From the NCBI GenBank assembly GCA_049300095.1, contig JBAQYM010000047.1, forward strand, positions 1-30,581: a stretch of DNA of 30,581 nucleotides, written 5' to 3'. The first letter of the stretch is position 1, and every line of letters begins with the position of its first letter. This document shows, one piece after another, positions 1 to 7,478 of the stretch. The notes below the pieces were generated by a model. The model made no database searches, had not been told where the DNA came from, and saw only the letters and a list, made by a program, of their open reading frames with translations. Both the position numbers and the translations under genes were made by a program. Origin of the DNA: SbD1 sp049300095 (lineage in GTDB: Bacteria; Desulfobacterota; Syntrophobacteria; Syntrophobacterales; Syntrophobacteraceae).

Positions 1-59
1 TTTGCGGCTTCCGTTGCCAACTGAAGCACCTCGCTTGGTACTCTGGTTTTCTTGGGCAT
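1..59 (-). CDS. N-terminal fragment of an unidentified protein, cut by the window edge
   Basis: Reading the minus strand from an ATG at 59-57 gives an open frame to the window edge, starting MPKKTRVPSEVLQLATEAA. A GGGGG-rich Shine-Dalgarno-like stretch (AAAGGGGG) lies just upstream of this ATG on the minus strand, which is why I think it is a real start. Only about 19 residues are visible, so the family cannot be told. The basic start followed by an amphipathic segment would suit a small DNA-binding or transposase-type protein, but this is a guess. Confidence 0.4.
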   Translation of the reverse strand, partial: MPKKTRVPSEVLQLATEAA

Positions 60-349
60 AGGCAACCCCCTTTTGACTGGTGGGTTGCATGTTACTATAG
101 TTCAATCTTGGACGCAACTCTGTATTAGAGACTGCTTTCCCAGAAATTCGCGGGAAAAGGGAAATATACGATCAGATCTGGAAAGATCTTTTTTTAAGGG
201 GCTTGGTAGGCTCCGACTCTCTTCATGTGATGATGAGTGAAAGTGGAATTGTTGCTAAGCGAACCACCCCTTTGGGGGATATGTTCTTGCAATACATTGA
301 GTCCCCCCTGGATTGAGAATGTGCTTGCAATCATCCTATTATTGGTGAG

Positions 350-370
350 ACGCGGGTGGCCTAGGCAACT
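350..370 (+). repeat. Copy 1 of a 21-bp dispersed repeat
   Basis: The sequence beginning ACGCGGGTGGCC and ending AGGCAACT recurs at 15977-15997 with a single T/C difference. The second copy forms the 3' end of the DUF2971 gene. Function unknown. Confidence 0.6.
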
Positions 371-440
371 TTGTTGGCTGGGTCCAGAGGACAAGGAGGG
401 GTGGTTATAATTGTCGTCCGTAGCCCTCTTGCGCCAAGCG

Positions 441-461
441 CACGGGCAAAAGTTGCCCGTG
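441..461. repeat. Perfect 9-bp hairpin
   Basis: CACGGGCAA and TTGCCCGTG form a perfect inverted repeat around a 3-nt AAG loop. No T-run follows, so it is more likely part of a palindromic repeat than a terminator. Confidence 0.5.
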
Positions 462-1078
462 TCACTCGGGTCATCCGGAATTTATCTGGAGAGAAAATTT
501 TTTGAGCGGCCCCGATAATGCTTTTCGTCTCACGTCGGAGGAATAGTTCTAAAAAACCGAAATAATGCTGATGATTCGCACACTTGCCACATGTCGAAAT
601 ATTGCTTGACAGAGCAGATAATAGAGCTAAAGTAGGATATATTTGTGTAGTGACGGTGGATGTCACTCAGGAACTTTTACTGGTTAAGAATCAACTTCTC
701 ATATATCAATTCAGCGCTCGTCTTCTGAGTTGCTCCCTCGAGTTGCAGCGGCATTTAATTCTCCTTTCGAAATATCTCATAGGCTTCTCCGGAATTGACT
801 GTGGCCAAGACTCTCACAAAGAGAAAGCCCCGGATGAGAAGGCCCTCACCAAAAATCCCACAAGGAGCCTCCAGGAGCCACGCGTCCTCGCTTTTGGGGG
901 CATAAGATACATCGCGGCGCATTTGAGTGTGAGCGCAATAGCGGCGTCTTAGGCCCCAGATACCCAGGGCCGGGATTCATGAGAAGCGCCCTTCTCAGTA
1001 TTAGGCCGACCTATTTGCACATAAATATCAGTTAATCATCAACACAAGGCGAATACATTGTGAACGGGAGGAAATTCC

Positions 1079-1564
1079 ATGAGAAAAATGATCGTTCTGA
1101 GCTTCGTATTTCTCGGGTTCTTCATCCTGTCCGGCGCGGCACACGCCGAGTGGATGCTGGCCCATGGCAATGTTGCCGAGATAGAGAATCCTGCCAACTG
1201 CACCTCCAAGCATTTCGGCTGGGGATTGGATATAACGCAAAACTCCGGCCTGTCGAACTGGATCCATATGCCCGTACCTACAAAATACGGCGACGGCTGG
1301 GGAGCTCGATACATCAAACTTGTAATCTTCACCGGAAGTGTCGATGCCTGGGTGTCGGACATTCATGTATACAATGGAAATACCAGGGTAAAGCAATTCA
1401 CGGGATTGAGTTACAGCAACGGTTGGAAGACCATCCAGCTTGACATGGGGAGCAAAATTATATTTAACAAAGGGATGGGATTTGCCATCAAAGTCAATGC
1501 CGGGGTAGAGCCGATGAGTCATCGAATCGTATTCGCCACAGCCGGGGCCAATTTCACTCAATAA
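1079..1564 (+). CDS. Small secreted protein, unknown function
   Basis: 161 residues. Residues 1-22 form a classic Sec signal peptide: basic start (MRKM), a long hydrophobic core, and a GAAHA cleavage site before EW. The mature part of about 139 residues is rich in Gly, Trp and aromatics with alternating hydrophobic residues, suggesting a compact beta-sandwich domain in the periplasm or outside the cell. It has one Cys and no catalytic motif that I recognise. A GGGAGGAAA ribosome binding site lies 6-9 nt before the ATG, and a strong terminator follows at 1645, so it is probably a single-gene transcript. I cannot name the family. An overlapping minus-strand frame over the same DNA is rejected as a shadow, because only the plus frame gives a proper signal peptide. 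Confidence 0.85.
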   Translation: MRKMIVLSFVFLGFFILSGAAHAEWMLAHGNVAEIENPANCTSKHFGWGLDITQNSGLSNWIHMPVPTKYGDGWGARYIKLVIFTGSVDAWVSDIHVYNGNTRVKQFTGLSYSNGWKTIQLDMGSKIIFNKGMGFAIKVNAGVEPMSHRIVFATAGANFTQ

Positions 1565-1644
1565 AATTCCGAACGACTCACCCGGCTGACCGGCTCCTGC
1601 CGGGAGGGTGGTTTCGTGACCAAGGAATTGAGTCTTGACTTTGT

Positions 1645-1678
1645 TACCGCCATGCTATGCGTGGCGGTATTCTTTTTC
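1645..1678 (+). terminator. Rho-independent terminator after the secreted-protein gene
   Basis: TACCGCCA and TGGCGGTA form an 8-bp stem that extends inward through TGC/GCG pairs to a TAT loop. It is followed directly by TTCTTTTT. It lies 80 nt past the stop codon of the 161-residue secreted protein. Confidence 0.85.
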
Positions 1679-1830
1679 CACATCCAATGTCAAACGGCTC
1701 GGTCCATATCATTACGGACAGCTACAACGACCATCCAATAATGAACACAATGGGACTATCAGGACTTTGCATTAACGTGGTCGAAGACAGGATCGTCTCT
1801 ACTCCGCGTTATTCCGGTTAAACCCCCAGG

Positions 1831-2063
1831 ACCGTCATTCCCGGAGCGTCTCTGGGCGGGAATCCAGCGTCTCTGTTTTTGCAGCCGTCTGGAAGGACAC
1901 TGGATTCCCGCCCAAAGACACCGCGGGAATGACGATCCTTATATCCCGGCCTTCCAGAGACGCTCCGGGAATGACGATCCTTGTATCCCGGCCTTAACCA
2001 TGAGTGCATCACGATTTTACAGCAATTGACCTGGGCAACAGGCCGTAGAGCTGTCCGCACCTC
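1831..2063. repeat. Dispersed palindromic repeat element, copy A
   Basis: A left arm at 1833-1867 (CGTCATTCCCGGAGCG and on) pairs with right arms at 1900-1934 and 1954-1976. The 23-bp pairing of 1833-1855 with 1954-1976 is perfect. The right-arm end is tandemly duplicated: 30-bp units at 1924-1953 and 1966-1995, one mismatch, period 42. A flank to about 2063, including GATTTTAC and ATTGACCTGGGC, is also shared with copy B at 7479-7664. The whole block is therefore one family of element. It fills most of the 628-bp gap 1565-2192. Confidence 0.8.
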
Positions 2064-2106
2064 ACATCGCTCACGTGGTCGCCGGATCGGCGATTTCAAA
2101 TTTCGG

Positions 2107-2136
2107 TTGACATTTTTTTGTTCCTGGGCCTACATG
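2107..2136 (+). promoter_or_regulatory. Possible sigma-70 promoter for the peptide cassette
   Basis: TTGACA at 2107-2112 is a consensus -35 box. The best -10 at 18-nt spacing is TACATG (2131-2136), which is weak. It sits about 57 nt before the precursor-peptide start. The strong -35 with a weak -10 could mean activator dependence. Confidence 0.35.
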
Positions 2137-2192
2137 GATCAGGGATCGAGTTCGGCGCGGGCTCTTAACCAGCAACGAGTGAGGGTAGGTCA

Positions 2193-2426
2193 ATGAGCGA
2201 TGAGGAAAGAAAGTCCAGCCTCAAAGATGTCAAAGAGAAATTGGAGGCATCGGGCATCACCAAGCGCGAGATAATGGCGGCGGCGTTGGGTGCGTGCGGC
2301 GCCCTGTTTCTTGGCCTGCTGGGAGGCGACGCCCAGGGGGCCGGCCCCACAAACTGCGCGCCCGAGTCTTGCGCGCTCGCGTGTTACACCTGCCGTGACG
2401 GTTGCAGCAGCGGCCCGACCAAGTAG
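2193..2426 (+). CDS. Cys-rich RiPP-type precursor peptide (candidate)
   Basis: 77 residues in three parts. Residues 1-26 are charged and helix-prone (MSDEERKSSL and on, ending TKRE). Residues 27-45 are hydrophobic (IMAAALGACGALFLGLLGG) and followed by DAQGA, a plausible signal-peptidase site. The tail, residues 51-77, carries C55, C60, C64, C67 and C71 with spacing C-x4-C-x3-C-x2-C-x3-C, and ends GPTK. A GAGGG ribosome binding site precedes the ATG by about 7 nt. The gene lies 66 nt upstream of a radical SAM/SPASM enzyme gene, the usual arrangement for radical-SAM-modified peptides (ranthipeptides, sactipeptides and relatives). The Lys-Arg before the hydrophobic stretch looks like a variant twin-arginine or Sec signal, so the leader may also direct export. 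I do not recognise a named precursor family; function is inferred from context. Alternative: a small exported Cys-rich protein that is not modified. Confidence 0.75.
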   Translation: MSDEERKSSLKDVKEKLEASGITKREIMAAALGACGALFLGLLGGDAQGAGPTNCAPESCALACYTCRDGCSSGPTK

Positions 2427-2492
2427 CGGGACCATCCATCTCGATACCGGCCGTCACGAAGAGGGCCCTGCTCTCAGATAACGGGGATATCC

Positions 2493-3935
2493 TTGAGCGA
2501 TGGACTCCTCCTGAATCCGGATGTCAAACTGCGTCCCGACGGCGGCAGGGCGGTCCTTTTCTCCATCCAGCGCCCGGAATCCAGGTTCCGCGATATTTTC
2601 CGGTTCCTTTTTCCTCAGCAGGCCGTTGTCCTGAGCCTGTTCGACGGCCGCCGCGATCTCAGCGCCGTAAGCTCCGACGTGGCCTACCTTTTCAGTCTCA
2701 ATGAAACGGAATCCTTAAAGGTGGTTGAAGCGGTCCTCGACGTCGAGGTGGACCGGAAAACCAGGGTTCGGGACCTCCTGGTCAACGCCTCGGCAATTGA
2801 CGCTAAAAGTGCCCGTCTCTACGATCCCCTGGATTTCATCGTCCCCGCCGATCAAATCGACATGGCCGACGTGCGGTGCCGCAAACCCACCTCGTTATTG
2901 ATACTGCCCACGCTGAGGTGTTACGCCGCCTGCCGGTATTGCTACGCGGACCGCGGCAGGGCCGACGCGAGGGAGGAATTCGGCCTCGATGTGTTCGAAA
3001 AGCTCCTGGATGCAATGGAAGATTGCGGCATGGAGACCGCCGAATTTTCCGGGGGCGATTTTTTTTGCAGAAAGGATGCTTACGAGGTCCTTGAATGCAT
3101 TCTCGCCCGCGGCATGCATGCGAATATTCCGACCAAGTATCCGTTGGACCGCGACCAGGTGAGGCGGCTGGCACGGCTGGGCCTCACGAGCATCCAGATC
3201 AGCGTCGACGCGCTGGAGCCCGGGACCGTCGATTACCTGGTCGGGGTCCGGGGGTATGCCCCGCAGATTTTTGATACGATCGATCTGCTCGGGGAGTTCG
3301 GCATCAAGGTCAGGACCAACACCGTTATCACGGCCCATAACGATAAAGACTGCATCCGCCTTGCCCGGTATTTGCTGAAACTGCCCCACGTGATCCGGAC
3401 GAACTTCACATTTTACGCGCGATCCATCTATCAGCACGACGACGGCCTGTTTTGCCCCGCTGACGCACTGGAGCGGGTTTCGGCCGATCTGGATCAACTC
3501 AAAACCGAATACCCCGAGAAGGAAATCATATTCAGCGGCGTTGTGCCGGACCCGAACGCGCTATCGACCGAGGAAAAGGAAACGAGTTTTTGGGAGCGCG
3601 CCTTTTGCACCGCCAACCGGAGGTCTTTCGCGGTCCTGCCCGACGGGAAGGTGACGATATGCGAGGAGTTCTACTACCATCCGCATTTCCTCGTGGGCGA
3701 TCTCAAGCGGCAGGATCTGCTCGATATCTGGAATTCGCCGCGGTGCCTGGATCTCGCGTATCCGTCCCGGGACGGGGTCCCCGACGGTGAATGCCGGACC
3801 TGTCCCGATTTCAACCGGTGCCATCACGCGCTTGGGCGTTGCCCGCGCGAGGCGGTCAAAGCGTACGGCCCGGAGCGGCATCACTGGCCCGATCCCCGCT
3901 GTCCGCGAGCGCCGAGGGGGCGGCGTCTGAGCTGA
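2493..3935 (+). CDS. Radical SAM/SPASM peptide-modifying enzyme with PqqD/RRE-like N-terminus
   Basis: 480 residues from a TTG start at 2493; GGGGAT lies 6 nt upstream and no in-frame ATG gives the conserved N-terminus. Residues 1-85 resemble PqqD-type peptide-recognition domains (LLLNPDVKLRPDGGRAV, then a helical region around FDGRRDLSAV). The radical SAM core follows, with C143, C147 and C150 in CYAACRYC to hold the [4Fe-4S] cluster that cleaves S-adenosylmethionine, then the EFSGGDFF segment. The C-terminal SPASM domain shows C372-x12-G-x4-C390, then C434-x2-C437-x5-C443-x6-C450 and C470, enough ligands for two auxiliary clusters. This architecture is known in maturases that form thioether or C-C crosslinks in small peptides. 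The likely substrate is the Cys-rich peptide encoded just upstream. It acts in the cytoplasm. The exact bond formed cannot be told from sequence. Confidence 0.9.
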   Translation: MSDGLLLNPDVKLRPDGGRAVLFSIQRPESRFRDIFRFLFPQQAVVLSLFDGRRDLSAVSSDVAYLFSLNETESLKVVEAVLDVEVDRKTRVRDLLVNASAIDAKSARLYDPLDFIVPADQIDMADVRCRKPTSLLILPTLRCYAACRYCYADRGRADAREEFGLDVFEKLLDAMEDCGMETAEFSGGDFFCRKDAYEVLECILARGMHANIPTKYPLDRDQVRRLARLGLTSIQISVDALEPGTVDYLVGVRGYAPQIFDTIDLLGEFGIKVRTNTVITAHNDKDCIRLARYLLKLPHVIRTNFTFYARSIYQHDDGLFCPADALERVSADLDQLKTEYPEKEIIFSGVVPDPNALSTEEKETSFWERAFCTANRRSFAVLPDGKVTICEEFYYHPHFLVGDLKRQDLLDIWNSPRCLDLAYPSRDGVPDGECRTCPDFNRCHHALGRCPREAVKAYGPERHHWPDPRCPRAPRGRRLS

Positions 3936-4155
3936 ACCCCGGGGCCGGTTCGCGCCCGAGACCATTGGCGCGATCCATGGCAAGATCACCCCAACGAGGT
4001 CGCCCCCCTTTGAAGTCTTCCCGGCAATTGTCGGGTCCGCGTAAACTTCGTTTCGAGTTTCTCATCAGGCATGATATCGTTTTGACGAATTTTGTGGAGG
4101 GCTGTTGCGGGTTGGCCTTGGACAGACAATTAACTTTGCTGGAAAGGCGTAAACG

Positions 4156-5667
4156 ATGAACGACGGACATGAAAAGCTTCCTCCTATTGGGAACGCAACC
4201 AAAGAAATGAACCGCCGCGACTTCCTGGGCGCGCTGAGTTCCGCCGTGGCGGCGACGCTTCTGATGATTCCCTCGGTTTCCTTGGCCGCATCGCAAGGCA
4301 AGGCGGCGGGTTCGCTAATCAGGCCGCCCGACGGGTCGTTTGCCACCGAGGAGGCCTTTTTTTCGGAATTCGGCCGGACCTTCACCATCGATCGGCGTGA
4401 GCGCTACTTCGCCGCGGCCCAGAAGGGTTCCATGCCCATACCGATCATGCGGCGCTACAAGGAAGGCCTCGACCAGGTCGCCGCGGATCCTTTCCCCGTT
4501 TACCTGGAGCCGTCGGCTGAAACCCGCGCCAAAATTGCCCGCTGCTACGGCGCCGGCACGGACGAGATCGCCATAGCCCGCAACACGACCGACGCGGTCT
4601 CGATGATCCTGAACGGCATCCACTGGAAGCGCGGCGACGAATTGCTGACCTCCACCATGGAATATCCCAACTGCGTGGCCACCATGCTCCGGGTCGCAAA
4701 TCGCTTCGGTCTTGTAATCCGGCAGTTTGGGGTCCCCATGCACCGGTCCGCCACGGCTGATGAGGTGATCGAATCGGCCCGGCGCCAGGTCAGGCCCGGC
4801 AAGACCAAGGCACTCTTCTTTTCGGCGATTACCCAGTCCAACGGCCAGATGCTCCCCTTCCGGCGGCTCGCGGGATTGGCCCGGCAGTATGGCATTATCA
4901 CCGTGGTGGACGGCGCTCACTACGGCGGCATGTTCGACCCCAAACTCGATGAAACGGGCATCGATTTTTGGGCCATTTCCGGCCACAAATGGCAGTGTGG
5001 CCCGGGCGGCACCGGAATCCTCTATGCCCGCAACGTTCGGCATGCGGCCAATCCAACTCCGCTTCCCCGTTTCCATCTTATCCGCAGCGGCCAGTTGGAT
5101 GCACCGCTCGACGGCTCCCGCCCGGCTGGTTTTGACATCGGAAATGCCTTGAGTATTTACGGCTTTCCGGAATCAGCCGACTGGCGCGCCCTGGGCGAGG
5201 TGGTCGAACTCTGGGACGCCGTTGGGCGGCAACGCATCCAGGACTATATCCTTGCACTCTCCGATTATTTGCGACAGGGCCTCATTGCGCGCTTTGGCAA
5301 CTCGTGCATGCTTCAGCCCATCGAGGACCGGGAACTCAAGTCGGGGATTGTGGGCTTCACCCCTTTCCTCGAACCGTGCCGGCGTCGCGACTTCAGGCTG
5401 GCCAACGGATTCGTGGAACACATGTTCAAGGAGCATCATTACCATGTCGGGATGGGGGGCCTCGACCGCCGCGGCTTGACCCGCCCGCCCGCCGCGGATG
5501 CAGCCGCCTTCTTCGACGGATGCATCCCCAACCGCCACCCGGTCACCAATCGACCCGAACCAACCGATATTCCTTTCCGTGCCAGCGCCGGGCCATGGCT
5601 CACTCGGCGCGACGTAGACGTGTTTGTGGATGCCTGCGAAGATACCGCCCGGAAAGTAAGCGCGTGA
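4156..5667 (+). CDS. Tat-exported class V PLP-dependent enzyme (aminotransferase / isopenicillin N epimerase-like)
   Basis: 503 residues. The start ATG has GGAAAGG 8 nt upstream. Residues 18-45 form a twin-arginine signal: MNRRDFLGALSS, a hydrophobic run, and SLAA before the mature part. The fold-type I PLP features are present: D252 in VVDGAHYGGM for the pyridine nitrogen, H255, and K278 in SGHKWQCGPGG as the Schiff-base lysine. The closest family I can recall is class V aminotransferases of the isopenicillin N epimerase/cysteine desulfurase type. It lies 220 nt after the radical SAM gene on the same strand, in similar GC-rich sequence. Being exported while the radical SAM enzyme is cytosolic, it would act after export, possibly on residues of the modified peptide such as epimerisation or Cys chemistry. 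That role is inference; it could equally be an independent periplasmic enzyme. A GC-rich hairpin follows at 5727. Confidence 0.85.
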   Translation: MNDGHEKLPPIGNATKEMNRRDFLGALSSAVAATLLMIPSVSLAASQGKAAGSLIRPPDGSFATEEAFFSEFGRTFTIDRRERYFAAAQKGSMPIPIMRRYKEGLDQVAADPFPVYLEPSAETRAKIARCYGAGTDEIAIARNTTDAVSMILNGIHWKRGDELLTSTMEYPNCVATMLRVANRFGLVIRQFGVPMHRSATADEVIESARRQVRPGKTKALFFSAITQSNGQMLPFRRLAGLARQYGIITVVDGAHYGGMFDPKLDETGIDFWAISGHKWQCGPGGTGILYARNVRHAANPTPLPRFHLIRSGQLDAPLDGSRPAGFDIGNALSIYGFPESADWRALGEVVELWDAVGRQRIQDYILALSDYLRQGLIARFGNSCMLQPIEDRELKSGIVGFTPFLEPCRRRDFRLANGFVEHMFKEHHYHVGMGGLDRRGLTRPPAADAAAFFDGCIPNRHPVTNRPEPTDIPFRASAGPWLTRRDVDVFVDACEDTARKVSA

Positions 5668-5726
5668 TGCATTTGATTCCTGTGGGAGCGGTGGATGAAT
5701 AGCCTTCCTTGTCTTTGCGTCATGTA

Positions 5727-5755
5727 GGGCGGGCACGATAAAGCTGTGCCCACCC
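5727..5755. repeat. GGGCGGGCAC/GTGCCCACCC hairpin, dispersed repeat
   Basis: A 10-bp stem with one G-U pair and a 9-nt loop, preceded by CATGTA. A related copy with the same CATGTAGGG start lies at 7400-7430. It is 60 nt past the PLP-enzyme stop and may serve as its transcript end, but no T-run follows. Confidence 0.6.
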
Positions 5756-6050
5756 TTGGCTATGAACATCTTAAATTTATTTCCAACTTCAAAGCTGATT
5801 TCGGGGTATTTGTCTATGTATGTTCTCGATCCTGCGAAATTGCTAACGGGCTGTATTCGCTCCATTATTCTGGTTTTAGCAGAACCTCCCATCCTGATGA
5901 CGTATAAATTATTCGGGCCACTCGCGAGACGGCGCTATATCGGCATTGCTTTTCAACCAAAAGTTAAATAGAGTTGTTGAGATCGTATATTGAAAATGGG
6001 GAACTGTCACTGAAGAGTGGGCGTCTAGTAAACGGATGATCCACAGGTGA

Positions 6051-6164
6051 CACGGACAACTCCTTTGTCCGTGAGCGCAGGGCAAGAGGTGATCGATATT
6101 GCATTCCTGCCGCAAAGGTCGACTTAATCGACAGCGCTTACCCAAACCTCTTGCCCTGACGGAC
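6051..6164. other. Structured intergenic element with competing inverted repeats
   Basis: CACGGAC (6051-6057) pairs with GTCCGTG (6067-6073) around a 9-nt loop. The same GTCCGT can instead pair with ACGGAC (6159-6164), which brings together GGGCAAGAGGT (6080-6090) and ACCTCTTGCCC (6146-6156), a perfect 11-bp stem. A small GTCGA/TCGAC hairpin sits inside. The two folds exclude each other. It lies about 80 nt before the gene at 6244, so it could be a leader RNA, a small RNA or a mobile-element remnant. I know of no match to a described family. Confidence 0.45.
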
Positions 6165-6243
6165 CCGTGTAAACAAGTTATCCGGGGCATTCGCGATACC
6201 CACGGATAAGCAATGCCAAGTGCTATTTACGATGGAGAATAGA

Positions 6244-6897
6244 ATGAATCCGAATGATCAGATAAGGCAGCAAATATTGAAGTATTTTTATGAACGTAAT
6301 CTCAATGCAACAAGTCGTATGGGCAAGAAGGGCTCGGCTGTCAAAATCAGCGATGCAAAAAGAGATTTGAAAGACAACTATGGACTGACACAAAAAGAAG
6401 TGATGTCCAACCTGACTTATCTGATCGACAATGCTTGGGTAAAAACACTACCAATTGAGAAAACCGTTCAGGTAAAAGGTGGCACGATACCACAGACGAC
6501 AGTTTTTTATGAGATAACCGCCAAGGGGATTGATAAAATCGAAGGTGGCTCTCAGTTCGAGCCAAAAGAACGGTACGCAGGAATCAACATTACAGCTAGT
6601 GGGAGCAACATCATTACCCTTGGCGACGGAAATGTTGTAAACGCTGAATTCGCAGATTTGCGTACTGCCCTTGATGAGCTGAAGGGTGCCATTACCTCTT
6701 CTCCGAATTTAGGAGAATCTACCAAACTAGATTACGCTGTCGACATCGAAAGCATCAAAGATCAGTTGGCAAAAGCGAATCCCAATCGATCAATAATCAG
6801 TCAATTATGGGTTGGTTTGGAGAAGGTCGCGGTAGTATCTGGAGTGGTTGAGGCCTACAACAAAGTTGCACCTTACATTCATGGCCTTCTGCCATGA
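6244..6897 (+). CDS. Winged-helix-like protein, unknown function
   Basis: 217 residues from ATG 6244, chosen because GGAGA lies 5 nt upstream; GTG 6220 and ATG 6232 lie in frame but have no ribosome binding site. Residues 1-100 look like a winged-helix module: IRQQILKYFYERN, a lysine-rich helix, KEVMSNLTYLIDNAWV as recognition helix, and a VKGGTIPQTTVFYEIT hairpin. Residues 108-135 contain INITASGSNIITLGDGNVVN, a Gly/Asn-rich beta segment. The C-terminal 40 residues (NPNRSIISQLWVGLEKVAVVSGVVEAYNKVAPYI) form a hydrophobic helix, perhaps a membrane or oligomer contact. I have seen such short 'GDGNVV' plus helix modules in bacterial conflict-type proteins, but cannot name a family. AT-rich composition unlike the neighbours points to horizontal transfer. 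No partner gene is obvious except the DUF3010 gene 71 nt downstream. Confidence 0.75.
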   Translation: MNPNDQIRQQILKYFYERNLNATSRMGKKGSAVKISDAKRDLKDNYGLTQKEVMSNLTYLIDNAWVKTLPIEKTVQVKGGTIPQTTVFYEITAKGIDKIEGGSQFEPKERYAGINITASGSNIITLGDGNVVNAEFADLRTALDELKGAITSSPNLGESTKLDYAVDIESIKDQLAKANPNRSIISQLWVGLEKVAVVSGVVEAYNKVAPYIHGLLP

Positions 6898-6968
6898 AGT
6901 CATCTGGACCTTTTACCAATCACCAGAAGTTCAAGAAATAAGCCTTATATGAGTTAGGATTAAGACCA

Positions 6969-7382
6969 ATGATAATTTGCGGAACAGAGATAGCCGGAAA
7001 TAGCATAGTTTTTGCGCTTTTAGATCTGACAGATAGCGGATGGTCTATCTTGGAATATGACATCAAGAAATTGGTATTAGAAAATCCAAGCGATCAAGCT
7101 GAAGTTAAATCATTCAAAGATTCAGTTGAACACCTAATGGCCAGGATCGGAGTTAATGCTATCGTTATTAAATCTAGAAAAGATACTGGGAAGTTTTCCG
7201 GCAGCGGAACAAGCTTTAAGATAGAAGGTTTGGTCCAGCTTATAGAAGGTATAGAAGTAATACTATTATCTCCCAATACGATTGCCTCAATAATAAAGAA
7301 ACACCCGGTTTCAATACCAAAAGAACTTTATAAGTATCAGCACGAAGCCTTTAAGGCAGCCTATTGCTATACGGTGCGATAA
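6969..7382 (+). CDS. DUF3010-family protein
   Basis: 137 residues. The pattern matches the DUF3010 family as I remember it: an N-terminal beta-strand ICGTEIAGNSIVFALLDL, then KSRKDTGKFSGSGTSFKIEGLVQLI in the middle, and a C-terminal helix ending EAFKAAYCYTV. These proteins are expected to have an RNase H/RuvC-like fold, but no biochemical role is established that I know of. AGGA lies 9 nt before the ATG. It is AT-rich and probably shares its origin with the gene at 6244. A palindromic repeat begins about 18 nt after its stop. Confidence 0.7.
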   Translation: MIICGTEIAGNSIVFALLDLTDSGWSILEYDIKKLVLENPSDQAEVKSFKDSVEHLMARIGVNAIVIKSRKDTGKFSGSGTSFKIEGLVQLIEGIEVILLSPNTIASIIKKHPVSIPKELYKYQHEAFKAAYCYTVR

Positions 7383-7399
7383 TAAAATAAAGTCATGTA

Positions 7400-7430
7400 G
7401 GGTGGGCGAAAAAGGGGCGTTGCCCAACCC
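7400..7430. repeat. GGGTGGGC...GCCCAACCC hairpin, second copy
   Basis: The left half of the stem, after CATGTA, matches the element at 5727; the right half is imperfect (GCCCAACCC). It lies just after the DUF3010 stop and before the larger element at 7479. Together these two repeats account for most of the gap 7383-7754. Confidence 0.55.
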
Positions 7431-7478
7431 AATGTACGACAAATGGTTCTGTTTTAGGTCCGGGCGGCAAACTCTAAA

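Larger units (their letters stand above)
60..1078. other. Long noncoding stretch, no credible gene
   Basis: About 1 kb without a convincing coding region. The open frames here have no family resemblance, no good ribosome binding site and atypical composition. It holds a 21-bp repeat copy (350-370) and a perfect hairpin (441-461). It may be decayed accessory DNA, but I see no recognisable gene remnant. Confidence 0.6.
5668..6243. other. Noncoding gap with palindromic elements
   Basis: No gene is supported. The first part has the 5727-5755 hairpin, the middle is AT-rich, and 6051-6164 holds a set of nested inverted repeats described separately. It marks the change from the GC-rich peptide cassette to the AT-rich gene pair at 6244-7382. 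Confidence 0.6.

Noticed and set aside
584..952. 122-residue plus-strand frame
   Set aside because: No ribosome binding site, no recognisable family, and uneven composition in a noncoding stretch.
1028..1561. 177-residue minus-strand frame
   Set aside because: Overlaps the secreted 161-residue protein, which has a signal peptide, ribosome binding site and terminator; the minus frame has none.
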